A stretch of 64,000 bases of DNA, from positions 12,879,501 through 12,943,500 of the forward strand of contig OX344754.2 in assembly GCA_947034885.2 (NCBI GenBank), read 5' to 3'. The DNA comes from Thuidium tamariscinum. Its lineage: Eukaryota > Streptophyta > Bryopsida > Hypnales > Thuidiaceae. Below, piece after piece: positions 33,001 through 46,192 of the stretch. The notes beneath the pieces were generated by a model. The model searched no databases. It was not told the DNA's origin and saw nothing but the letters and a program-made list of their open reading frames with translations. Each line of letters begins with the position of its first letter. Within the stretch, counting starts at the first letter, position 1. Position numbers and translations under genes: made by a program.

Positions 33001-35072
33001 AACAAAAGACTGATTGGAAAGGCTCCGAACTTAAAAGAGAGATCCCATCTACCACTGCAAATTAAGTAAAGATCGATCCTAAAGAACCAATTTGTCCCCG
33101 CTCTCCACCATTAACCACATTCAGACTTCGGATAGCCGTGTCGCCCAGCTTCGACAACTGAGATACAGTTTGCGACAATCTCGATCATGGCGCGTGCCTA
33201 AGAACACACCCAAACAGAAATTAAAAGACATGGATGAGAGAGAACAATATCCATCCTCAGGACGGAGCAGTCAACACTCAACAACTTGAGTTTCAGAGCA
33301 AACCAAACTGCGCGCGGTGAGTACCAACGAAATTAATAAGTCGAATTCTAACTATCGTTATTCAGCCAAGAGGGTTGTGAACAAGGATTCCGTCTAAACG
33401 AGCAAAATTGGCCACCAGGGAGGACCTCGTGAGAGGGCACCCCGTGAGAAATTTGATTCCTTCCGCTTCCTGGCCAGTCTCGATTGAATGCTAGCTTCTC
33501 CTTCTCCGAGGTAGAGTTGTCCGGGTGCTCAGCAACGCAAAGAAGGCAGGCTGGACGACAGTGCTCTGAACTCACTAAACCTGCTTTGAAATGGCAAATT
33601 CCATGGCCTCATCTGCTTGCAGACATGCACACTTGCCAGTATCAGCAGACGGGATCTTCATGTACTGTACAGTACGTGCACTTCATTTGAACTTGGAAAG
33701 AGAAACACAATACAACTGAATATCCGGGTCGCTTGACTTGTTTCTGATTAGCCTCACCAACAGTAGGTCATGCATTCCGATAAATTCCTCTTCTCTATAT
33801 ATGGACGTTGTCTATATCTTTGAATGTTGTCACATTGGTCGTCATCACCTGACCATAATGTACACGACGACTCTAGCCTCCCCCAGCTTGCCTTCACTGA
33901 GTTTGTCAACGCCAATTGATAGTGAGATGAATTATGTTACACGTACATCGTCAAATGATTACAGTCTTAGTTGGATGTGTCTGACTTTCTGGTTTGGGCT
34001 TCTAGGATAACGACTAGAATTCACCCCACAGGTTGTTGATCACACGAAAATGTGATTCCAAAGTTGGCATCCAACTTTACAAAACTGAACAACATTTGGG
34101 AACATGTTTGATGAAGCATGTTGCGAAATTTACATATTTACATGTTTGCCGAATAAATTTCACAAACCGTGTTCCGAAAAGTTGAATGTTGCAATAAACA
34201 TTGCCGAAAACCGTTGCTAAACCCTCGGTGAAGAACCTTTTATACAAATTTGAAAAAAATTTCTTCCAATCTTGTTTGTTTTAGTTGTGATCATCGTCTT
34301 TAGTTAGCTTGCTGACTCGTTTTAATCTGAACCAGGATTTCTCGTCAAATCTAACAGTGATTAATTATATCGAAGTGCCACGGGGGTGGGGTGCGGGGTG
34401 GGGGGCATGCCTGTCGAGCAGCGCAGGAATTCTGCTGGCCGACCCTCCACACTTCCAAGTCTCAACTCCCGAGTTCCAGTACTGTAGGTTCTTGATGATT
34501 CCATGGGAAGACCCCTCAAATGAAAATATATGATGCTTCACCATTGCCAGATCTTTATCTAACTTTAGACTACAGGCTCATGGTGAACAATCAATGAATG
34601 AGCTGGAAGATGAGATGAGAGCCAAAACGTGCTCAACGTCGATCTTCACCCAATGACATCTCAAACTGCTGTTGCTCAAGAATGTTTCAATCAAGACGCC
34701 ATCATCTGTGGTGAGATGAGAAGGGACGAGAGTATTGATGCAGTGCTGATACTTGCAAAGGATGTCAATCGTTTATAACAAGAAGGGCAGTGGCTACACC
34801 CAAATTGATTATTGTACAAATAGAGTACACCCGCATGAGCGACATAAGCAGTGCCTGACGCCTGCTACCTCACCAATCAAAAATCTCGATTCCATCTACC
34901 TGAAAAAATTTCTGTCAGCAATATCCAAGAACAGGTCACCACTCTTCTCTCCTCTCCTGGCTTTGCTTTTTGGATGCCGTGAATGAAATGTCACCGCCTT
35001 TGAGAGATCGCCCAGTTCGGTTAAAAAAATTTGAGCATCGATCGATCCAATCTTATGATGGCTTCAAATTAA
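33001..35072. other. Balanced-composition spacer downstream of the NPF gene
   Basis: The GC content rises here, but the frames at 33092-33289, 33348-33575 and 33484-34010 carry no recognisable domain or splice structure. Sequence just below 35073 is probably the transporter 3' UTR. A G-rich patch occurs at 34380-34410. Confidence 0.3.
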
Positions 35073-38000
35073 TTAATCCCTCACTCCTTGATCGGCTTTC
35101 CTCCTCTCTTCCTCTTCTGCCGCCACTTGCACCCGCTTGTAGGTGTACAAGTGCGAAACCACGAGGTAAAACCCAAGATTGAGCACACTCAACACCGCAA
35201 TGGTCCAGAAGAAGTAATCCAGATGCCCCCTGTTGAGGTTATTCGGAATCCACCCGGCCTTCCCATTCTTCGTGCTGACACTCGTCACAATTGTGACCAA
35301 CACCGTGCTGAGGTAGTTGCCCAGTGCGACCGTGGTGAGCGACAACGCACTCATCATGCTTCGCATGGCATCCGGCGCCTGGTCATAGAAAAACTCCAGC
35401 TGCCCAATGAATATGAACACCTCCGCCGCCCCAATGAGAAAGTACTGCGGGATTTGCCAGCAAATGTTGATCCCCAACACGGGCGACGCGTCGGTGTCAT
35501 ATGGCGACCCCGCCACCCCTTCGCTCCTGGCGAGCTTCAGCCTCTGAATCTCCAGCACGGCAGCCGCCATCATGGCGAAGACGGAGATGACGAGTCCGAT
35601 GCCCATGCGCTGCAGCTGCGTGAATCCGCGGACGTGGCCCGTGCGCTTGCGCACGGCGGGGACGAGCAAGCGGTCGTACAGTACCACGCACACGATCACG
35701 CTCAGGGTGTCGAAGATGGAGAGGGAGGCGGCGGGGATTTTGAAGGAGCCTAATCTGACGTTCATGAGGGCGCCCTGTTGCACGAACATGGTGGACATCT
35801 GGGAGTAGACGGTAGAGAACATGATGCCGGAAGCCCAGATGGGAAGCACGCGGAGGATGATCTTGACTTCCTCCACTTGGGTGACGGAGGTGAGGCGCCA
35901 GGCGCTGGGGCCCCGGTCCGAGTGCAGCTCCTCGGAGCCCTGGGGCGTGGCGGCCTTGTCCAGGAACCTGCATCAATGGCAAGAATCCATTTAGAGCACA
36001 GCTACAAATTTTGGACACTCACTGGCTATTTAATTTTATGAAAAACAAGAATATACAAAAGTAGCGCAGACGAACGGACATGCTTTACTTCTAATGAATG
36101 ATGTGAAACACAGGACTGAACTGAACCGATTACCATGAATTCCTTTCCCCTTCCAATCGAGCTAGAATTCCAACTGAAGTTCTTGAGGCTAGGCCGGTAC
36201 GTTACCTGAAACTTTTGGTGTGGTCGAGCTTTCGGCTTCCTTCGATCCCGGACTCCTTATCGTGAATCTCATACAGGTTGCTTCCCGAGGGATCGACTTT
36301 CACATGCAGCTTCCGGAAGGCCGCCACCAACACTTGCGCAATGCGTGTGAGAGGGCTTCCGCCGGGCTTCTGGTGGCGGTAGCGAGGGCTGCCGATGAAG
36401 AAGCTGCAAATGGCCAAACCCATGGCCACCGTCGGCACGCCAAAGCCCCAATTCCACCCCACGTTTTCCTGAATGTAAACCAAAGCCGAGGAAGAAATGC
36501 AAGCGCCGATGTTAATGGAGAAGTAGAACCAGTTGAAGAAGGACGACTTTCGCTTCTTCTCCTTCACGTCGTTCTCGTCGAATTGATCCGCTCTGCAATA
36601 AATGGTGCAGCAACTTGCAATCAGCAGACGGCGTCCGATCTGCAACGTTCACGACTCTCTAATCTACTCAAATTCTTTTAATGACTAATTCTCACAGCAA
36701 AAACGCGCAATTAATTTTTAAGTTTTAGCAGTAGATCATCATATCAAGATGTTTTTGTTTTCGTTTTGTTTTGTGCAAATGAAAGGAATAATTCATTGCA
36801 AAATCAATGGAGTGTACAACCAAGTCCAAGCCAGGAGTGTTTTCTTGCAAGGTCCTGGCAGCCTCCAGACCGAACAGACTGAACACAGCAGTTAGTAGAG
36901 ACTAGGAGGAAGAAGATTCCACCAATGTTCCTCGACATACGCAAGATTTTGCTCAATTCTGGTTCATTCTTCGACCAACACACGCAATTCTGTTCGTTGC
37001 TGATTCTGGTGATATATAATTTGACTAGGCTATTAAAACTATTGATTTTTCACAAATATCTTCATCATTCCAATTCCTCATTCGTAACTGCGAACCAAGG
37101 ACTTGGTAATATGACCAATGCGGATGATCATACGTTGTGAAAAGATTATAGGGTTCAGATGGGGACAAATTATACATGTCACCGGAATGAGTGAAGCACA
37201 TTGGATGGGTTGGTCAAATAAATAAATGAAATTGAGAAAAAGAAAGTCTCCAGATGACCTACTACTAAGAACATGGGATTTGAGACTCCTTGGTCTTATT
37301 GACATTTTTTTGGACTGTGAGCAACTGAGCAAGGTGAAGAAGTGATCACGTACCCAAAAGATGACACACATGGCTTGATTCCGCCGGTGCCGAGTGCGAT
37401 GAGGTAAAGCGAGAGATAAAAAACACCCAATTGTGTTGAATTGGCCGTGGCAGACTCCGGGGGCTTCAGCGAGTGAATGGATGCAGACAGGGTCAGTAAC
37501 ACCATGCCCTGCAAGAGATTCACAAACCAGAGGAAGTTCAACTCCAATTGCTCTCTTAAATTGCATTCTAAGCTAATCAGAGAAAGTTGATTAACGCTGA
37601 AATGACCAGAAACTCAGTCGTGGTAACTTAAGAGAAGCCCTATTTAAGTAAGCATATTCAATCATGAAAATATAATTCAGACAACCAAATTCAATATCGC
37701 CAGAATATTGAAAGGACATTGCCTATATTGATTAAAAAAAAAAAAATTTAATTGGACCTAAGAAATTCCCCATGTGATCATAAAAGTGCTAACAATTACC
37801 TAAGGACAAGGATTTGGTGGTTTTTAAATATCCACTTCAATTGACTACATTGTAAAAGATACAGTTCAGACGGGGCTAATCCTAAATCACTAGAATCACT
37901 GGAGAACATTGCATGTATTTGTTGAAAAACACTTCAAATTGAACAAAATGAAATACCGATCAAAACCACTCAGAAGTGCTTGAAAGAAAATATGAGCATC

Positions 38001-39698
38001 TCGATTAATCCCTTCAAGAAAATCGTGGGTTTGATTTTCTGGACGAGTCCTTACCAGAAAATAGACAGTGGAGAAGAGCGCAATGGTCCAAAAACGGCCC
38101 AAATACGCGTCTGCAAAAAAGGCCCCAATCAGGGGAGCGATGTAGCAAGTGCCACTCCAGTTGGTGACATTGTTGGCCGATGTGGCAGGGTTTTGATGCA
38201 GCTGGGTATGCAGATAGGTCACCATGTTTGTGGAAATTCCATAGTACGCAAGGCGCTCGCAACCTTCCATGGCTGAAAGACCACCAAAGTTCATTAGTTC
38301 CAAATTACATGAAACCCCGTCACTGAAAGAAAACCAGAGGGAAGACAATGAAGTGGAAACTTGTTAATCATTGGTCTATTACAGCAATCGACTACCATAC
38401 TTGAGAAACAAGAAGCAAGATTTAGGAGCTCCTTCGTTCATCCAGACATGTATACATTAGGCATCCTGTGCGGCACATGAAAGGTGACAAGGCAATGAAT
38501 AAGCGAGTCTCCTTCTTCCGAGAACTACTGCTTGAAAGTTTGAGCTTTTTATTTTCGCCTCTAGACCAAAGTAGAGGAGACCTGGCTGCATCTGCTGCAA
38601 TAAGGTGCCGGCCAGACTTTGCAGAAATCTCAGAGACAACAATACGAATGAATGCACGAGGAAGAGGAGAAGTATTAGTTAATGGTACGTACCCAGAATG
38701 TAAGGGCAAGCTTTCCAGCCTCCAGTTTTGGATTTGAGAGCCGGGTTGCCCGCAAGGTCCACCGTGCCATCTTCCACGTACCCACTCCCAGCGACAGCTG
38801 CAGGTGCTGCACCCCCAATCGGTTTCTCCTCTTTGGCCATCTTCTCTACGTAACTGGGTACCTGTTGCACACGTGAAATTCAACAATCATGCTCCGGCAG
38901 TACATCCAAAACCATCATGTGGAAATCTTCGATCGAATATCCAACAGGGTACTGCTGCTATGTTTGTTAACCTACTCCATACATCCCAGCAACATGTTTT
39001 CCTTCTCGCATCACAGACACTTCAACCTTTTTGTTATGGCATTCCCTTATAATGACATTTTAGAATATCCTGAGCAGGTACCGCATTGTACACAGTTCTC
39101 ACAAGATCGAACTATATATTATCTGGAAGTGAAAAAGTAGGGTTTTGAGCAGTGGGATTTTTTTCCTGGCTAAGTTTTGGCAGAGTTCGACAATTTGGGG
39201 GGCTAGCTATGAACCAAAAGGAAGTTCAGCGAGCGAAATGCAATTATTTAGCCAGACTTGAAAGAAAATTTGTTGCAAACAGGAGCTAACAAGCTAACGA
39301 GAGAAATATGTAAAATTCGCTAGGATTAGGCTACGTAGCCTCAACTACATGGAGCAACCCCACGAAACGCAAAAAGTGAAAAAGAAAAAGAAACCTACAG
39401 TTGACTGTACTTTGGAGACCCTAATCTTGAGGCCCGCCCATGTGACCTAATTCCAGGTATACCTTAAACCTCGAAATCTATGGCGTATACAAAGCAGGGC
39501 AACATAAAGTAAAGTACTCCCTCAATAAATCAGCTCTCAATACAAGGGAAGAAAGGAAAGAAAAACAGTAGAAGCAGATTGAAAAGGCAGAAAATTAAAG
39601 TGAAGGAAGGCGCTTACATGTCCTTCGCCATCGTCAAGGTGCGTCGTCGGCAAAGTTTCGGGATCCCGAGTATTCTCGTCGAAGTGCAGGGCCGCCAT
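35073..39698 (-). CDS. NPF/PTR proton-coupled peptide (or nitrate) transporter, six exons
   Basis: The model joins minus-strand exons 39698-39618, 38861-38693, 38272-38055, 37508-37354, 36592-36206 and 35967-35073. All introns are GT-AG, every junction is in phase, and the product is 634 residues, near the family norm. It is an inner or plasma membrane transporter of the POT/PTR family with about 12 membrane helices, moving peptides or nitrate-like solutes with protons. Visible signatures are [20 protein letters not shown] (54-73), the ExxER proton-coupling motif EGCER (86-90), [44 protein letters not shown] (196-208), ADQFDE (209-214), [13 protein letters not shown] and [12 protein letters not shown]. 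These are closest to the NPF8 (AtPTR) group as I recall it. Exon 1 (27 residues) is the least certain; a CAG acceptor just before it (exon from 39725) suggests a 5'-UTR intron. Confidence 0.92.
36745..36890 (-). repeat. LINE-type 3' tail in NPF intron 4
   Basis: On the minus strand this reads CTGGCTTGGACTTGG, TGCAATGAATTATTCC, TTTCATTTG and an A-rich CAAAACAAAACG tail. It resembles the 3' end of the LINE family at 18703-19250. It is a short truncated insertion in the same orientation as the gene. Confidence 0.45.
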
Positions 39699-39803
39699 AG
39701 CTGCAGCCTCTTTGTGTTCTCGAGCCTGAACCACAAACCAATATTTACGGAATCAGTGGAGACAAGAGAGGCCAAGAACAGGTTTTAAAAATCCGCCGCA
39801 AAA

Positions 39804-39811
39804 ATTTATAA
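39804..39811 (-). promoter_or_regulatory. Candidate proximal TATA box of the NPF gene
   Basis: GTTATAAATT reads on the minus strand about 110 bases before the exon 1 ATG. It would support a short leader without a 5' intron. It competes with the distal candidate near 41219. Confidence 0.3.
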
Positions 39812-39859
39812 CCTTCCAAGTGAAAGAAATCCAATCGGGTGGAACAACCCAAGAGGCAG

Positions 39860-40980
39860 TCATAGGCAAAACCCGAAGACGACGACAGCGACAGTGAAGC
39901 GAAAACCAAAAAATGAAAGCAAACAACCGACTTCACTGCAGGCCAAGGAAGACTGAGGGTTGAAAGAAAACCAACACTGCATGTAGCACTCATTCATGAA
40001 CTCTGTCACTCCGAAAATAGAGCATCACTGGCCAATGATAGAAATTCACGAGCTTTTTCTAATTTAAGAAAAAAAGTGCAGCAAATCTCTTAGACACACA
40101 CATACTCTTCCTAAAATCACAGACACACCCTTTCCATCCTTTGGTGTGTCTGTGAACAACAACCGCGCCGTGTCTGTTGCGAAACCAAATCCCAATCAAC
40201 CAACAACTTGAAAAAGCTCCAGGTACAGCTTTGGGGCAAATTCTAAAGTTCTACAAACCAAATTACAAGCAACAAACGAAAGCCTCTGCAACCGCATATG
40301 CATGTTCCAGCAAACAACTCTAGGTAAATCTCTCGAGCAAATACCTTTAATAACTTTTGCAAACCAAATTCCAAGCAACAATCTACAGACATATATATAT
40401 TCCAAGCAGCCAGATTCCTCGCAAAAAATAGAAAGCTCTAATCTGTTGAGACCTTCTGTCAACACTGAGGATTTGGCGACCGCAGGCCGGAGATACCAAT
40501 TAAGCCGCAGCAGCCACGGCCATTGGCCAAATCCGTCACCACCAAGACGACGACGACAACGACAATGAAGTAAATATAAAAAAGAAAGATGGTATCTGAT
40601 CGACCGACCTTCGCTGCAGGCCATCGGAAAAAAACAGGGAAAATGATGGAGCAAATACGACAAACACTGCATATAACTCGCAGTAGTGCGCACCATGCAC
40701 CCCGAATTTTGTCACTCCAACTCCAGAACCTCACTCGGCAGTGACAAAAATTCTTGAATTCTTTATAATTTGAGAAAAAGTGCAGCAAATCTCCCGCAGA
40801 CCACGGACACACATACACCCAAACCTTCTCTCTCTCACACACACACACACACGCATTCCACCATTTGGTGATCTTCACGATGACAACAAATTTGTTTGTC
40901 TATCTCCAACATGCATAGCCCAACCAACCAACTTAAAACTCCGTCGGCAACCAAATTCCGAGCAAAGAAAGGGAAGAAAA
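39860..40980. repeat. Diverged tandem duplication upstream of the NPF gene
   Basis: Blocks recur in the same order about 670-700 bases apart: GACGACGACAGCGACAGTGAAG (39881) with GACGACGACAACGACAATGAAG (40549), then CACTGCAGGCCA, CAAACACTGCAT-like, GTCACTCC, AAAAAGTGCAGCAAATCTC and a CA-rich stretch. Short parts (AACCAAATTCCAAGCAAC) occur a third time near 40370. The duplication lies within the putative leader intron or promoter. Confidence 0.7.
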
Positions 40981-41218
40981 AGAGGTAGGCTAGCTCCTGG
41001 CAACCAGAATTTCAAGCAACCAAAGAAACTCAATCAAAGTGCCTGACAATCAAGGTTTCCAAAGCTGCACCCGAAAGACGCAGTCACTTATTCCAAGCTC
41101 CAAACAACCATACCTTTGGCCCCAACTAGTTGGGAGTTTGGCCAGAGCCTGGCTGTAGGTCTCAAAGGAGAGGCCGGAGTGCATTACCTTAAGCAAGAGC
41201 AAGCAGGGACAGGCGAGC

Positions 41219-41224
41219 TTTATA
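41219..41224 (-). promoter_or_regulatory. Candidate distal TATA box of the NPF gene
   Basis: GTATAAAG on the minus strand is followed about 105 bases later by an AAAG|GTATGG donor at 41114, which could splice to the CAG acceptor before 39725. That gives a 5'-UTR intron of about 1.4 kb. This is inference only. Confidence 0.3.
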
Positions 41225-42992
41225 CCACTTTTTCTACCACTATGAGATTGTGCAGGTGGGGTCCTCCGTCCGTCAGTGCGGCATCAATCAAAGCAGCAGC
41301 GACTTAGCTGAAAGAAACGTGTGCAGTGGTGGTACGACTTCGGGAAGGAAAAAGGGGCCTGGCATCGATCAATCCATCAACTCCCGCTGCAGTCGCCCTC
41401 TCCGTCACCCGCCATCATCATGATTCCTTTTTCCTTTTGGAATTAAAAATTTGCTTACAACAATTTTTAAAGAGTAAGGATCTGCAGTTACCCAGGACTT
41501 GAATCTCTTGGGTGCCACGTAAGTCACTCCGGCTGTGAGGTGGCACGCCCGGTGCCGAATCTTCCGTGGGTGCGTTCACACCGAGCCCCAATAACCGTGA
41601 AAAAACGGCAGATCCCTTCCCTCGGCCCCTCCGGCCCTCTGGGAGCTCTGCATTGCAGCATCAGCATCAGCAGACCGCTGGCTGAGGCTGGTGTCGTGGA
41701 GGGCTGTGTGCGGAAAGAACTGAAAGGCCCAGTAGAATAGGCATGTGAATTGTGAAAATGCCAGACTCCAGATCCTGTCCTGTACTCCTGTCCTGTCCAG
41801 TAGTCGCGTTTCCACCTGGGTCGGCGAAGAAGAAGAATGCTGTCTGGGCATGCACGCGAGGAAAGGAATGCAGGAAACTCAGCATTCTAGTCACGAAAAG
41901 GAGCCAGCCAAGGATCTGAAACCGAACCCGAAGCGGTGGCCGCCTTCGCGGAATTGCAACCAACCTCTGTGGATAACCAAACCGACCCCTACAGATTCCT
42001 GTCCAAAAGAGAAGTACAGCCAGCCACTCTCGTCAGGTTTCACACGTTTCCAACAACAAAAACTGCCGTGACCAAATAAGACTGATGAGATGGCGGATGA
42101 TTTTTTTCTCAACCAAATTGGAACATGTTGAGTAGGAACGTGTAGGTCAGTTTCGGCAGGTTCTTTTGCAATTTGACAATTTAGCAGACATGCAAGGAAT
42201 TTTTTTATTTTCAGCACCTTAAGAGGATACTCCTAATTTTAGATTGATTCTTTCTATTCGTGTGTAAATGTGTTCCTTTTTCTAATTTTTCTCATGAACA
42301 ATGTTTTCTAATTTTTAGAAATAGTAGTAAATAGTTTTCTAAATTTCAACATCTTCCAAATTTTCCCCAGTTATTTACAAAAGTGACCTACATGTTTGGT
42401 AACATGCTTTGTACAAAATTGGATTTTTCAAAGATTTTAATAAAAATAATTTAAATTTTCTTTAAATTGAATTCAAATCATTGGTGAAAAAGAACTCTGA
42501 ACAGAAGTACAAAAATTTGTGAAACTCTTTTGTTAAAAGGAATGAAAATTCTTTCCTTGGAAATAATTGTAATGGTATAAGTTTCATGAACACAATTTTT
42601 TTGACTAAAATATGAGTAATATCTATGTTTTTTTGTAAGTATTCCAAAAATCTTAAAAAATTCACGAAAGTTAATTTCTACATAATAGGGCTTCATGTTG
42701 TTGTGTACAACTATTGATGATTGTGTTGCAAAGAAGAGACATTGATTTGGAAGGGGGCTCACAAATTAGAAGTAAAATAGAAAAGCCATTATTAATATAA
42801 GTTTGAATCATAATGATAGTAGATATCATTTTTTATTAACATAATGAAGATAAGTGTACTCTTGGTATTACAAAGAAGACTTTGATTATTGTCTACTTAA
42901 AATCAATAATATAGCATGTGGGCACTTGATGATAGAAGATCTTTTACAATTGTATTTGCATACTACAATATTGATAATATCTAGTTGAATGT
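41225..42992. other. NPF upstream flank grading into AT-rich DNA
   Basis: Up to about 42100 the composition is gene-like but no frame matches a family; overlapping frames on both strands suggest no real gene. After 42200 the DNA is AT-rich and featureless. Confidence 0.35.
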
Positions 42993-43317
42993 AGAGGGTT
43001 GCTATTATGTGAACATGAAAGTGTGAGCCTATGAGCCTAGAAGACTATACACCTATGATATAAGTGTCTACATTATAGGAACCTTTTATGTTAATAGTGA
43101 TCTACGTGGACCAATATTATTTTAGAATTCTTATTTAAATATCTTTTTCCTATAATTGTAGATTTTCATACAATCCAAAAGCCTTGTGGAAGGTCAAAAT
43201 TTCCTCTAATGTAATTGTTCATTTCAAGATTTATTGTCCATCACTTTGTTTGCTATAAGTACCTATATTATAAGTGTTTATGATATAAACTCCTTCAATG
43301 GTTGCATGATATATACT

Positions 43318-43349
<32 letters not shown>

Positions 43350-43394
43350 CAAAGCTCATATGTTCATACTTTCATGCTCACATACTAGCACCGT
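42993..43394. mobile_element. MULE-like MITE (~402 bp) with an 11-bp duplication
   Basis: The left end (GGTTGCTATTATGTGAACAT) pairs with the right end (CATGCTCACATACTAGCACC) over about 40 imperfect bases. TAGTTGAATGT at 42982-42992 and TAGTTGAACGT at 43395-43405 flank it, one mismatch in 11. A long near-direct duplication suits Mutator-like elements (9-11 bp). The interior includes an (AT)n run at 43316-43345. Confidence 0.55.
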
Positions 43395-44079
43395 TAGTTG
43401 AACGTGTTTTATATAAGGAAACCAACCACAAGACTTTGTATGATTTATACCACTATTTGTTTTTTTCCTAATACTTTACAAACTTATTAATGACATATTA
43501 CAATGAATGTAATGTAATTTGACTTCCTATGAGTGCTTTTGGAACTTTTTATAGCAATTATTCTCATCAACATTTTTTTCTTTATTTTTTATGAAGTGCC
43601 AAAGTGGCAATGTAGAAGGTTATAGTTATAGTGGTGCTCTAAATTTCAACATGCATCCACATATTGGATAGAAAATATCACATTAGCACATATCACAAGT
43701 CTATATTTTTGTTTTCATCTACAATTTGGCAATTTCATTGAAGATAATTTTTTTCAATTTGGAGTTTTTTGGCAAAAAAATTCACAATTTTTTGCCATGC
43801 TTTAGCCAAATTATTTTTTCCTAGTACAATTTGCCACCAAAGAGGAAAATAAAAAGCCCCAATTCACATGATGCCTAGAGGGATAATTTCCACAATCACC
43901 AACCTATCCTTGTAGGATTAAGTAGATAGTTGAGCACTTCATATACATGGAAGGCTTTTCCAACCTTCCCCCTTGAGTAAAATGCACATCCATGCCTAGT
44001 CAAAGAATGCCCTCAAGATAATTCAAGAAAATCTAGCCATATAACGTAGATGTATCAATGCCATTACTAGTTGGCACTC
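43395..44079. other. AT-rich DNA, no gene recognised
   Basis: No coding frame or bounded element was found. Confidence 0.35.
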
Positions 44080-44560
44080 TGTCAGCAATGAATAGGGTAC
44101 CCTATTTCCAACCAAGATTGAAATGGATTTCCATTTTCTCCTTAAAATATGTGTCTTTGTACTTTTTCAAGATTTGGACCATTAATAGATATTTTGTTGA
44201 AATGGTAGTATAACACAAACTTGGTGGTCTAAAATGTATACCTCTCAAAGATTTCGAGACCCTAAGGTTTAAAATCTATAAGTGTTCTAGAACATGAATA
44301 GAAAATTAGTGTAGGAATACCACCAATTTAACAAATATCTATTCAATAAGTAAATGACACATAAGTGAACTCAAAAGTAGAAAGCAATGACTGGGATAGT
44401 AGTTCTTGAATGACCAAATTGGATGACTCTAGATGTTGGATATGAGTCAAGTCCAACATTTGCCTTTCAAAACTCACAGTAATTTCAATTCAAGAGATAA
44501 AATTATAAATTTTTTTGCAATCCCCATCATTTCTGTCAATGGACTCTAAAATATATTTGT
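44080..44560. repeat. Dispersed repeat R1, copy 2
   Basis: It shares the order TATTTCCAACCAAG, AGTTCTTGAATGA, GATGACTCTAGA and ACTCACAGTAATTTCAATT with the other R1 copies, with moderate divergence. Confidence 0.55.
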
Positions 44561-44726
44561 TTTGCCTTGCACTATCCTAGATCATGTCCAAATATGCTTA
44601 TTTTTATCAATTATGGGTACCTCTATCTTACATAGGGACATACTACAACATAGAAATAAGAATGAATAGAAAGTTCATTAACAGATGAAAACAAATATCC
44701 AAAGATTCTTGCAGGCATACCAACAT

Positions 44727-44857
44727 CAGTGATCTCAGAACGGATCCAGGGTTTTTAGTCCAATGTTCATTTTTGGAAGATTTTTTAAAATTTATACAAA
44801 GGGTATGAAAAAATTAAGTAGAAAATGAGCGAAATTTAGCCAATTTTGGGATCATTG
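44727..44857. mobile_element. MITE family D, copy 2 (131 bp)
   Basis: It begins CAGTGATCTCAGAAC and ends GGGATCATTG. The interior (TTCATTTTTGGAAGATTTTT, GAAAAAATTAAGTAGAAAAT) is nearly identical to 25506-25640. It lies next to an R1 copy. Confidence 0.6.
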
Positions 44858-46192
44858 ACTAGAATCAACTAAGTTACCATATGACACACCACAATGCACT
44901 ATAAAGTGGCAGTTACTCCTAGTGAATTAATTGGCCCCCTTCCTATCCCTCCAAAATCAGTATCCATTGATCATTTTTGAATTAAAAAAACTTCCTTGTC
45001 ATTGATCTTGAAAAATAAATGATACTAATATTAGTATACAAATATTGGGATACCGATTCAAATAGGGGTCCCTCCGCACTTGGCGTTACGTGACGAAGTT
45101 TTGTCCGATTCAGCAAGGAAAACGAAAGCGCTGTTCAGACCTGCGGTGTTTCATAAACGCCGATCCTACATGGCAAGGTACGTGGATTGAGGAAACATCG
45201 GTGATAAACAGGAGCCAGTAGGAATACCATTTTTTTATTCATTGATGCTACGTTTGCCATGAAGTAGGACTTCCATCTTCACAAAATGAACATTTGAGGG
45301 TGTTGTATGCGCTTTATCTTATTGGAGCTCGCGAAGGCCCATTAACTTGCATTGCGGGCAGCAGCAACACTGTTGAGGTCTCTCATTAAAACTGGGCCTA
45401 CAAAGCACATCATAGGCGGCGCGACACGGCGAACGGTAGCTTCACAGTGAATGCTGACACCTACCTAGCATGCGACGTCGAGGTACAAGATAAGGTCTTG
45501 CTTCTGCTCAAACCATGTCCCCGCCATGATTACCGCTCTGGCGCTCTCATCTCTGTGCTAATCTCGCATTTTCTCACCTAATCGCAATTACCTTTTCCAC
45601 TTTGCAATTGTTGAAGCTTTTTCTCGTAATTGAATGTGACTGTGAAGTGCATGCATTGCATGCAATTGAAGCAACAAGTCGTACTTTAGAATTCACAACC
45701 TTTGGCTACCGAAAACCATACCCGTCGCATATGATATCGACGTCACTGCTGTAGAGGAGCAATGGAGAACTCACCGTCGCGTGGATTGGGTCGCGCGGAT
45801 CCAGTTGCATTTGTATTTGCCTCAGACGATATGCAATTTATTTTTTTTCTATGAAAATGTCGATGCACCATGCACTTCGTATCTTCTTCTACTCAGCTTG
45901 CGTAGTCGACATCAGTAGTCATTGATGACTTCAAAGTCAGCATTGCAGTCTTCAAGTCATGCTGAAAAAAATTTATAAACCTCTTTGTTCTTATCATGCG
46001 TGGATACATCCGTTCCGACATGCGTCCTCAGTCCAAGCGCACTTTGTGTCATCCCTTGTACAGGACTTCATCATCACCAATGACCAAGGCTCATATCTCG
46101 ATTAGCAATTTACCCATGTCCTCGCACTCTTAGCAAAGCTCTTACCTTAATGTCGACGATCATGGTTGCGTGCAGATCTGTCTTTCGGCAGC
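44858..46192. other. Upstream part of a Harbinger-type locus, ends not found
   Basis: From about 45060 the GC content rises and continues into the Myb-like frame. CTTGGCGTTAC occurs at about 45079 and again (GCTTGGCGTTAC) near 47005. No terminal inverted repeat could be identified with confidence. Confidence 0.3.

Noticed and set aside
35088..35753. 221-codon plus frame opposite the last NPF exon
   Set aside because: It is antisense to transporter sequence with clear family motifs and is a composition artefact.
39515..39535. TACTCCCTCAATAAATCAG as a second Stowaway terminus
   Set aside because: No inverted partner was found within a plausible distance, so the match is probably chance.
43316..43345. 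(AT)n run as a possible regulatory element or CRISPR-like repeat
   Set aside because: It is an ordinary dinucleotide microsatellite; no regular spacer-repeat arrays exist in the window.
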